Shown here piece by piece: positions 1 to 5,160 of a stretch of 8,155 nt of DNA. The stretch lies in the NCBI GenBank assembly GCA_026982175.1, contig JALSHP010000374.1, positions 1 to 8,155 on the forward strand, written 5' to 3'. The DNA comes from Campylobacteraceae bacterium (GTDB lineage: Bacteria > Campylobacterota > Campylobacteria > Campylobacterales > Sulfurovaceae). Made by a program: the position numbers and the translations under genes. How positions within the stretch are numbered: position 1 is the first letter of the stretch; every line of letters begins with the position of its first letter. The notes under the pieces are model-generated. The model worked only from the letters and a program-made list of their open reading frames with translations. It was not told the DNA's origin and did not search any database.

Positions 1-491
1 ATGGCAACATTGCTGTTTAGGCTACGGCTTAACTCACCAGTGTCAAAATAGAGTTCTCGAATGTCCGTAGAAGAGATATTTTCATAATTTTCTACCTCTT
101 CACGTTCCCATTGAGGAAAGAGAGTTAGGTACTCTGAAGAGCTATCTTTTTGATGCCCAATGAGTCCCACTTTGGGGCTTGAGGCTATTTTGTTGTGGAC
201 GATACCACTTACTAATTGTTGTACCGATTTAATCCATCGTTGGTTGTTATAGGTTTGGTCAAGTAAGGGAAAAGCTAAAATACGGCGATTTTCCTCTTGG
301 GAAAAAGCCAAACGCATTAAACTTTCTCGTTCATTAAAATCCCATGGATTTCTAACGGTACGAGGCTGATAGGCTGAACCAATAAGCACGATGACTTTGT
401 CTGACAATTCTAAAGCTTTGCGAATAACACTTTCGTGTCCTGTGTGAAATGGCTGAAATCTGCCAATAAAAATGAGGTAATCATACTTCAT
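1..491 (-). CDS. nadM: NadM-like nicotinamide-nucleotide adenylyltransferase, N-terminal part (3' end outside window)
   Basis: The first 163 codons are present and the frame stays open to the window edge. The protein begins with a Rossmann-type nucleotidyltransferase signature, GRFQPFHTGH (residues 10-19), followed by RNPWDFNERE (47-56) and ISSTDIR (139-145). Together these are the HxGH and ISSTxxR motifs of the cytidylyltransferase-like superfamily. In that family this pattern fits NadM, which joins NMN and ATP to make NAD in the cytoplasm. Many NadM proteins carry a C-terminal Nudix hydrolase domain; whether this one does cannot be seen. The ATG at 491 is preceded by AAGGAG (499-504) with a 7-base spacer, which settles the start. 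The gene seems unrelated to the metal genes to its right and probably has its own promoter. A monofunctional adenylyltransferase is the alternative. Confidence 0.88.
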   Translation of the reverse strand, partial: MKYDYLIFIGRFQPFHTGHESVIRKALELSDKVIVLIGSAYQPRTVRNPWDFNERESLMRLAFSQEENRRILAFPLLDQTYNNQRWIKSVQQLVSGIVHNKIASSPKVGLIGHQKDSSSEYLTLFPQWEREEVENYENISSTDIRELYFDTGELSRSLNSNVA

Positions 492-545
492 CACTAAACT
501 CCTTAGCGAAAATAAATTTACTCTTTATGGGTCTATCCCTAGAGT

Positions 546-554
546 AGAATAGCA
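546..554 (-). promoter_or_regulatory. Candidate extended -10 promoter of the nadM-like gene
   Basis: Read on the minus strand, 554-546 is TGCTATTCT, an extended -10 (TG-N-TATTCT) about 55 bases upstream of the nadM ATG. No convincing -35 hexamer is seen. An AT-rich inverted repeat, TCAAAAA (555-561) with TTTTTGA (565-571), lies directly upstream and may be a weak terminator of older upstream transcription or an operator. This is motif matching only. Confidence 0.35.
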
Positions 555-607
555 TCAAAAAATCTTTTTGAGCTGTGCTAGTTTAACATGTTTTTCTTAA
601 AAAGCTA

Positions 608-767
608 TTAGCTAATCATCTCCCTAGGTAAGCTCAAAAAAACAGTTGTCCCCTCACCCAAAACTGTTTCAAGTTTCACCTCTATCCCTAAAATCTTAGA
701 AAGCTTTTCGACAATATGAAGCCCAATCCCAACGCCTCGTTCATGCTCTTTGTAAAAATCGTTCAAA
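608..767 (-). pseudogene. Remnant of a histidine kinase 3' end, second copy of the kinase at 5001-6062
   Basis: The minus strand encodes the last ~53 codons of a kinase ATPase domain: ERGVGIGLHIVEKLSKILG, then IEVKLETVLGEGTTVFL and a diverged tail ending at a TAA (610-608). It matches the C-terminus of the intact kinase (5001 to about 5160) at nearly every position. By eye there are about eight differences in the first ~130 bases, most at third codon positions. It has no start, no H-box and no N-box. An extra base in a T run (five Ts at 754-758, four in the intact gene) shifts the frame just before GVGIG. Upstream, ten bases at 768-777 replace a single base of the intact gene before a shared ACTTTTTTA (plus strand, 778-786). 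I read this as a relic of a duplicated or replaced kinase gene, not an active protein. Confidence 0.85.
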
Positions 768-889
768 AGGGGTAGCTACTTTTTTAAAAGCTCTCTCCCA
801 TGGTGCGTAAAGGTTCATTAATCTTTTCTTTGTGTTTAATTTTTTTAAGTTTAACAGAAGAAAATTAAAATTATCAACCTATTTAATCT

Positions 890-1378
890 TTATTTAGAAC
901 TTCCACATTTACCCATGGCTTTCATGTTACCCATGTTTTCATCACTCTCTTCTACATCATTAGCTAAACGTAAGTTATGTTCATACTCCAACTCTGCTTT
1001 AGAAGCATTTTGCTCTTTTGGTGTATCTTTATGAGCTTTTTGGTCAGCTCCACATTTACCCATAGCTTTCATTTTTGACATATCTTCAACTGAATCTTCT
1101 ACTGAAGTTGTACTATGTAGATTATGCTCATATTCAAGCTCTGCTTCTGAAGGTTTTACATCTTTTACAGCAGTATCACCTTTATCGGCTTTTTGATCAG
1201 CTCCACATTTACCCATGGCTTTCATTTTTGACATATCTTCAACTGAATCTTCTACCGAAGTTGTACTATGTAACTGATGTTCATATTCAAGGTCTGCTGG
1301 GTTTGGAGGCGTTTTCACCTCTGCTGTTGCATAAATAAGGGATAAAGTCACAAGACTTACTAGTGTTAATGTTTTCAT
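890..1378 (-). CDS. Secreted Met/Cys repeat protein, putative metal-binding
   Basis: This 162-residue protein matches no family I can name. Residues 1-19 form a signal peptide (hydrophobic core 4-16, ATA before E20), so the mature protein should be periplasmic or secreted. The rest is three tandem units (residues 29-79, 80-128, 129-162). Each opens with LEYEHxL, continues through an acidic VED/VEE stretch and ends in the same core: Met 49/52/55 with Cys 58, Met 100/103/106 with Cys 109, and Met 149/152/155 with Cys 158. The core is M-x2-M-x2-M-x2-C-G. The third unit has diverged elsewhere yet keeps every Met and Cys. Regularly spaced Met with Cys is typical of Cu(I) ligands, and copA lies directly upstream with a matching promoter, so a periplasmic copper buffer or carrier is my inference. 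The ATG at 1378 has AAAGGA (1385-1390) at 6 bases. Apart from the three cores, it looks disordered. Confidence 0.85.
   Translation of the reverse strand: MKTLTLVSLVTLSLIYATAEVKTPPNPADLEYEHQLHSTTSVEDSVEDMSKMKAMGKCGADQKADKGDTAVKDVKPSEAELEYEHNLHSTTSVEDSVEDMSKMKAMGKCGADQKAHKDTPKEQNASKAELEYEHNLRLANDVEESDENMGNMKAMGKCGSSK
893..1294 (-). repeat. Three in-frame tandem repeats inside the Met/Cys protein gene
   Basis: The unit boundaries are 1142-1294 (51 codons), 995-1141 (49 codons) and 893-994 (34 codons, truncated after the core). Units one and two are almost the same at DNA level over about 100 bases: 1035-1138 lines up with 1188-1291 at an offset of 153 bases, with only a handful of differences. 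Unit three (starting near 901) is clearly older. This indicates recent in-frame duplication, and copy number could vary between strains. Confidence 0.9.
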
Positions 1379-1408
1379 AAAAAATCCTTTTAGATTAAGT
1401 GTTTTAAT

Positions 1409-1433
1409 TTAACTGATTTAGTTAATCAGTTAA
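1409..1433. promoter_or_regulatory. Perfect 10-bp dyad at the expected transcription start of the Met/Cys gene
   Basis: TTAACTGATT (1409-1418) and AATCAGTTAA (1424-1433) are perfect inverted repeats around a 5-base spacer. The dyad begins 3 bases after the proposed -10 hexamer (1437-1442), so it would cover the transcription start and the first ~20 bases of the mRNA. It could be a repressor operator or a 5' mRNA-stabilising hairpin. No T tract follows on the minus strand, so a copA terminator is less likely. Confidence 0.55.
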
Positions 1434-1436
1434 GGT

Positions 1437-1467
1437 ATTCTATGAAAATTTGTGTGTAATCGGTGTG
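1437..1467 (-). promoter_or_regulatory. Promoter of the Met/Cys gene with a response-regulator-like tandem site
   Basis: Read on the minus strand, 1467-1449 is CACACCGATTACACACAAA, with two CACAC half-sites starting 11 bp apart. Six bases later comes TAGAAT (1442-1437), a plausible -10. The same arrangement with the same spacing occurs before the DUF302-copA unit. Tandem half-sites 10-11 bp apart in place of a -35 are the usual layout for OmpR/PhoB-type activators. It lies between the copA stop and the gene's ATG. Confidence 0.65.
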
Positions 1468-1495
1468 GAGAGTTCGTGTAGGGTTTGTGGAGAAA

Positions 1496-3805
1496 CTAAA
1501 TCTCCACCTTCTTCAACCTCAAAGCATTCACAATAACTGACACCGAAGAGAAGCTCATCGCAGCTGCTGCAATGACTGGTGAAAGTAAAATGCCAAAGAA
1601 CGGATAGAGTACCCCAGCTGCAATAGGAACACCTGCTGAGTTGTAAACAAAAGCAAAAAAGATATTTTGTTTAATATTCTTAATGGTCGCCACACTCAAA
1701 CGATGAATCTTTACAATGCCCATTAAATCCCCTCTAATAAGGGTAATCCCTGCACTCTCAATGGCAACATCTGTTCCTGTTCCCATGGCAATACCTACAT
1801 CGGCTTGTGCCAAGGCAGGAGCATCGTTAATACCATCACCTGCCATTGCCACCACTTTACCCTCTGACTGAAATTTTTTGACCATATTGAGTTTGTCTTT
1901 GGGCAATACATTTCCATAGATTTCGCGAATGTTTAACTGCTCTCCAATGGCTTTGGCTGTCTGTTCATTGTCCCCACTCAACATCACAACACTTAAGCCT
2001 TGTGCTCGTAAGGTTTCAATCGCCTCTTTTGAACTGGCTTTAATAGGGTCTTCAATTCCTAAAATAGCAGAGAGTTCAGCATCTATAAGTACAAAAATAA
2101 CTGTCTGTCCTTTTTGACGTAGCATCTTCACTTCATTGTCTATTTTTGAACTGCTAACCCCTAAGCTTTTAACAAATCCTTCACTACCAATCTGTACGTT
2201 AAGCCCCTCAATAGTCGCTTCAATTCCTTTTCCTGTAATGGAATTAAAATCTTCTACTTTAAGTAAGTCTAAGTTCTTCTCTTTGGCTTTTTCCACCACA
2301 GCAGAGGCTAAAGGGTGTTCACTAGAAGACTCTAAACTGGCAGAGTATTGTAAAACTTTCTCTTCATCAAACTTACCTAAGACACGAATGGTAGTCACTT
2401 GTGGTTTCCCCTCGGTTAAAGTGCCTGTTTTATCGACAACAATGGTCGTTACTTTCTCCATGGTCTCTAAAGTTTTAGCATCTTTAATCAATATGCCCGA
2501 AAGAGCAGCTCTTCCTGTTGCGACCATAATGGAAATGGGTGTTGCCAACCCCAAAGCACAAGGACAAGCAATAATCAACACAGCCACAGCAGCAACCACG
2601 GCGTAGGCTAAAGTAGGTTCCGGTCCCCAAATGTACCAGACCATAAACGCCACAAAGGCAATTAAAATCACAGCTGGAACAAAATAGGCTGAAACTTTGT
2701 CTGCCAAACGCTGAATGGGTGCTTGTGAACGTTGGGCTGATGCCACCATCTCGACAATTTGAGAGAGCATGGTATCAGAACCTATTTTTACAGCTTCTAC
2801 TATCAATGAACCCGTAGAGTTAATGGTTGCCCCAATCACCGTATCATTTGCTTTTTTACTCACAAGTAGAGGCTCACCTGTAATCATCGACTCATCGACA
2901 TTACTTTGTCCCTCAACCACTAGCCCATCTACAGGTATTTTTTCACCTGGCTTAACACGTAAATGGTCACCAAGTTCCACTTCATCTAGCCCTATCTCTT
3001 CTTCTGTTCCATCTTTATTTATACGCAAAGCTTTTTTAGGAGCTAAATTTAACAACTTTTTAATCGCATCATTTGTTTTACTTCTAGCATGAAGTTCTAA
3101 AACTTGTCCTAGAAGAACCAAAGTAGTAATGACAGCTGCTGCTTCAAAATAGACATGTACCAAGCCCTCTTTCGTTTGCATCAATACAGGGAAAATTTCA
3201 GGCCATAAAAGTGCTACCATGGAGTATGCCCAAGCAGCACCTACCCCAATGGCAATGAGCGTAAACATGTTTAAGTTCCATGTTTTAATGGAGTTGATAC
3301 CCCGTACAAAAAATGACCAACCTCCCCAAAATACCACAGGCGTTGCCAAGGCAAATTGTATCCACTGCCCTGTAGAAAGTGTTAACCACTTAGGCAAAAG
3401 TTCAGGAGCTAAATCACTCAACATCGCTAAAATGAAAAGAGGCAAAGAAAGAACCACCGAAACCCAAAATCGTTTGCTCATATCATCTAATTCACTCGTA
3501 TCCTCTTCAAGTTCCACACCCATAGGTTCAAGTGCCATTCCACACTTAGGACATGCTCCTCCTTTGTCTCTAATAATTTCAGGATGCATAGGACAAGTGT
3601 ATTTAACCCCTTTTTTAGCTTCACTTTTTCGCTCTACTTGGAAACTTACATCACAGGCTTTATCCTTATGCTCTATATATTTATCAGGCTCATTTGTAAA
3701 TTTATCTTGACAAGATTCTGAACAAAAATAGTAAACTATATTTTTTGTAAGTGCTTTAAATTTAGAAGAACTTTTAACTTCCATTCCACAGACGACATCT
3801 TTCAT
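1496..3805 (-). CDS. copA: Copper-translocating P1B-type ATPase with YHS and heavy-metal-binding N-terminal domains
   Basis: This 769-residue inner-membrane ATPase exports Cu(I) from the cytoplasm using ATP. Motifs in order: YHS domain 1-45 (CGM 6-8, Cys 28 and 32); heavy-metal-binding domain about 68-95 (YTCPMHPEI, CPKCGM); actuator TGE 309-311; metal-site CPC 414-416; phosphorylated Asp 458 in DKTGT; HP 497-498 of the nucleotide domain; GDGIND 656-661; and YN 721-722 plus MSFSS 750-754 in the last helices. CPC with YN and MxxSS is the P1B-1 Cu(I) pattern, so the ion choice is fairly secure. No HMA (GMTCxxC) domain is present; the YHS and heavy-metal-binding domains take its place. A 22-codon longer frame from 3871 exists, but it would run into the SHOCT gene. 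The ATG at 3805 has a strong AGGAGG (3812-3817) at 6 bases, so I use it. It is the last gene of the DUF302-haem-SHOCT-copA unit. Silver export is an alternative. Confidence 0.95.
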   Translation of the reverse strand: MKDVVCGMEVKSSSKFKALTKNIVYYFCSESCQDKFTNEPDKYIEHKDKACDVSFQVERKSEAKKGVKYTCPMHPEIIRDKGGACPKCGMALEPMGVELEEDTSELDDMSKRFWVSVVLSLPLFILAMLSDLAPELLPKWLTLSTGQWIQFALATPVVFWGGWSFFVRGINSIKTWNLNMFTLIAIGVGAAWAYSMVALLWPEIFPVLMQTKEGLVHVYFEAAAVITTLVLLGQVLELHARSKTNDAIKKLLNLAPKKALRINKDGTEEEIGLDEVELGDHLRVKPGEKIPVDGLVVEGQSNVDESMITGEPLLVSKKANDTVIGATINSTGSLIVEAVKIGSDTMLSQIVEMVASAQRSQAPIQRLADKVSAYFVPAVILIAFVAFMVWYIWGPEPTLAYAVVAAVAVLIIACPCALGLATPISIMVATGRAALSGILIKDAKTLETMEKVTTIVVDKTGTLTEGKPQVTTIRVLGKFDEEKVLQYSASLESSSEHPLASAVVEKAKEKNLDLLKVEDFNSITGKGIEATIEGLNVQIGSEGFVKSLGVSSSKIDNEVKMLRQKGQTVIFVLIDAELSAILGIEDPIKASSKEAIETLRAQGLSVVMLSGDNEQTAKAIGEQLNIREIYGNVLPKDKLNMVKKFQSEGKVVAMAGDGINDAPALAQADVGIAMGTGTDVAIESAGITLIRGDLMGIVKIHRLSVATIKNIKQNIFFAFVYNSAGVPIAAGVLYPFFGILLSPVIAAAAMSFSSVSVIVNALRLKKVEI

Positions 3806-3833
3806 AATACACCTCCTAAGTGTGTTTACTCTT

Positions 3834-4037
3834 TTAAGCTTGAAGAGCTTTGACTCTTTCCTCATACTCATCTTTGTCTATTTCACCTTTAGCCAAACGT
3901 AAATCAAGTATCTCTTTGGCTGAAAGACTCTTTTCATCATTTTTTCTGTCTCCACTATTTTCATTTAAGAAATAGACCAATCCTACTATTAATAATATGG
4001 GTATTAACCAACCCAATCCCATTCCAAATCCATTCAT
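3834..4037 (-). CDS. Small membrane protein with a C-terminal SHOCT domain
   Basis: This 67-residue protein has one membrane helix (about 8-24, after a Gly/Met-rich start) and a C-terminal SHOCT motif (about 40-66: SAKEILDLRLAKGEIDKDEY). SHOCT is a short helical domain common at the ends of small membrane proteins; its exact role is unsettled, and oligomerisation or membrane attachment is usually suggested. The ATG overlaps the stop of the haem-binding gene upstream (ATGA, 4034-4037), with AGGAG inside that gene's end, so the two are translationally coupled. copA follows after 28 bases. Small SHOCT proteins often sit in copper and heavy-metal gene clusters, so an accessory role beside CopA is reasonable but unproven. 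Confidence 0.88.
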   Translation of the reverse strand: MNGFGMGLGWLIPILLIVGLVYFLNENSGDRKNDEKSLSAKEILDLRLAKGEIDKDEYEERVKALQA

Positions 4038-4543
4038 TTTTTATCTCCTAATATTTTAATTGAGCCATCTACCCACTCATATACTGTCTCTTTTTCAAGC
4101 TTGGTTAAATACGAATCCCAATGTCCTAGTACATACTGAATAGGTGGCATATCATCTTCTTCTATGACTTCTTTTAAACTTTTCAAATCTTCCAGAGGGC
4201 TTTCATGAGAAACAAAAGGAAAATCTTTACGCATATCAAGATGCTCTTTTGACTCTTCCATATCCCAATCCATCAACTGTTTAATTCCTGGCACTTTATA
4301 GTACCAAGGATAACTCTCTATCGTCCCATGACAATCAAAACACTTGGCTTTAAAAATTGGCTTTACTTCTTTAATGTATGCCTCATTAATCTCTTTAAAT
4401 ACTTCTGTTTTATTCTCATCCATTGACATAACAACAGGTGTTAGCGTTATTCTTGTTTCGTCATGCGTTTCATTGCCATGACCCAATAGCGTAATCGGTA
4501 CAATTAATAGTGTCAAGATTAAACTTTTTACTATGATTTTCAT
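4034..4543 (-). CDS. Periplasmic CxxCH haem-binding domain protein
   Basis: This 169-residue protein has an N-terminal signal segment (about 1-21, hydrophobic from 3 to 20). A single c-type haem site, CFDCH, lies at 68-72, preceded by VKPIFKAK, the usual start of this domain. The later DDMPP (Met 132) is the usual distal ligand position, and a YPWYYKVP stretch (78-85) follows the haem site. This layout matches the haem-binding domain family (Haem_bd, PF14376), so I expect a covalent haem in the periplasm. The biochemical function of the family is not settled; electron transfer or redox sensing is inferred. It starts 3 bases after the DUF302 stop and overlaps the SHOCT start by 4 bases, so it sits mid-operon. 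A possible job is handling Cu redox state at the envelope. Confidence 0.85.
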   Translation of the reverse strand: MKIIVKSLILTLLIVPITLLGHGNETHDETRITLTPVVMSMDENKTEVFKEINEAYIKEVKPIFKAKCFDCHGTIESYPWYYKVPGIKQLMDWDMEESKEHLDMRKDFPFVSHESPLEDLKSLKEVIEEDDMPPIQYVLGHWDSYLTKLEKETVYEWVDGSIKILGDKK

Positions 4544-4546
4544 CTC

Positions 4547-4936
4547 TTAGACCTCATTCCAAGCATTCATCAATGCTTTTAAGTGTTCAAAAAGTTCCGA
4601 CATAAACAGTTTAAAATTTTCATCCACCTCAACACTCTCTAAAATATTTTCAAAGCCAATGGTCGCCAAAACTGTTTCTCCATTCTCTTCATAAATAGAA
4701 AGCCTACAAGGTAAATAAACTGAAATCTCAACAATCTGGCTCAAAACCTTTTGAGCCCCTGCAGGATTACAAAGTTCATACACCGTAATGTCTTTCTCTA
4801 TGGGAAAACCTTTTCCCTCTAAAATATCTTGAAAAGCATAACTTTTAAGTATGCCAAAGCCAAGCTCTTTGGCTTTGGCTTCAAGTTCCTCTTTAACAGT
4901 CTCAATATTTGTTTTTGTGGTTATTTTGTAAATCAT
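4547..4936 (-). CDS. DUF302 family protein
   Basis: This 129-residue protein has no signal peptide or membrane segment. It shows the DUF302 pattern: an N-terminal alpha/beta part (FGILKSYAF at 27-35), then the conserved ELCNP (54-58), QKVLSQIVE (62-70), LPCRLSIYEENG (75-86) and ATIGF. The family is small, widespread and of unknown biochemical role. Members often lie near redox, sulfur or metal genes. Cys 56 and Cys 77 are the only cysteines and lie in the conserved segments. The ATG at 4936 has AAGGA (4943-4947) at 6 bases. It is the first gene of the unit ending with copA and lies 64 bases after the kinase stop, a gap that contains the promoter. Confidence 0.88.
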   Translation of the reverse strand: MIYKITTKTNIETVKEELEAKAKELGFGILKSYAFQDILEGKGFPIEKDITVYELCNPAGAQKVLSQIVEISVYLPCRLSIYEENGETVLATIGFENILESVEVDENFKLFMSELFEHLKALMNAWNEV

Positions 4937-4963
4937 TTTTTGTCCTTATTGTTAGCTAGTAAC

Positions 4964-4994
4964 AGTATAGAACTTTTTGTGTGTAAAGTGTGTG
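4964..4994 (-). promoter_or_regulatory. Promoter of the DUF302-haem-SHOCT-copA unit with a response-regulator-like tandem site
   Basis: Read on the minus strand, 4994-4976 is CACACACTTTACACACAAA, with CACAC half-sites starting 11 bp apart. Six bases later comes TATACT (4969-4964), a good -10, and the ATG follows 27 bases on. Sixteen of the 19 bases of the tandem site are identical to the site before the Met/Cys gene, and the distance to the -10 is the same. There is no separate -35 hexamer, as expected for an activator-dependent promoter. The obvious candidate activator is the OmpR-type regulator encoded at 6049-6702. Confidence 0.7.
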
Positions 4995-5000
4995 CAAAAA

Positions 5001-5160
5001 CTATGTTTCTAACATCTCTTGTGAAAGCTTCAAAAAAACAGTTGTCCCCTCTCCCAAAACTGTTTCAAGTTTTACCTCTAGCCCTAAAATTTTAGAAAGC
5101 TTTTCGACAATATGAAGCCCAATCCCAACCCCTCGTTCATGTTCTTTGTAAAAGCGTTCA
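5001..5160 (-). repeat. Intact-gene copy of the direct repeat shared with 608-767
   Basis: The last ~53 codons of the kinase recur in the same orientation at 608-767. The two copies bracket the DUF302, haem-binding, SHOCT, copA and Met/Cys genes, about 4.4 kb from repeat to repeat. The final six or seven codons differ, while the part around GVGIG and GEGTT is almost identical. Confidence 0.85.

Larger units (their letters stand above)
492..889. other. 398-base stretch without an intact gene
   Basis: This gap between the nadM-like gene and the Met/Cys repeat gene holds the nadM leader and promoter (492-554), a decayed kinase 3' end (608-767) and about 120 AT-rich bases (768-889). On the minus strand 785-846 can be read as a short open stretch containing INEPLRTMGESF before a stop, but it has no good start and I do not recognise it. 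It may be another gene remnant. No RNA gene or strong terminator is visible. Confidence 0.6.

Noticed and set aside
785..846. Possible C-terminus of an unknown protein (INEPLRTMGESF before a stop)
   Set aside because: It is too short, has no start and no recognisable family; noted only within the gap description.
845..889. Terminator after the Met/Cys gene
   Set aside because: Only imperfect AT-only pairing followed by a mixed T/C run; too weak to call.
1075..1338. Leu/Tyr-rich plus-strand frame opposite the Met/Cys gene
   Set aside because: It mirrors the repeat structure of the real gene and has no sensible composition or start signal.
890..1378. Assignment of the Met/Cys protein to the bufferin (DUF2282/HvfA) family
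   Set aside because: GKCG is shared, but the motif is MGKCG rather than EGKCG and no DUF692 or DUF2063 partner is present in the window.
1929..3710. Several open frames on the plus strand opposite copA (1929-2117, 2136-2606, 2769-3092, 3219-3710)
   Set aside because: They are antisense to a strongly supported ATPase, have no family resemblance and lack convincing ribosome sites; they are shadows of copA codon usage.
3806..3871. 22-codon longer N-terminus for the copper ATPase
   Set aside because: It would overlap the SHOCT gene and add a non-homologous basic stretch, while a strong AGGAGG sits before the ATG at 3805.
608..5160. Integrase-type att sites of a mobile element, suggested by the flanking direct repeats
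   Set aside because: No integrase, transposase or tRNA is visible and the repeats are long and diverged. Kept only as a recombination or duplication scar.
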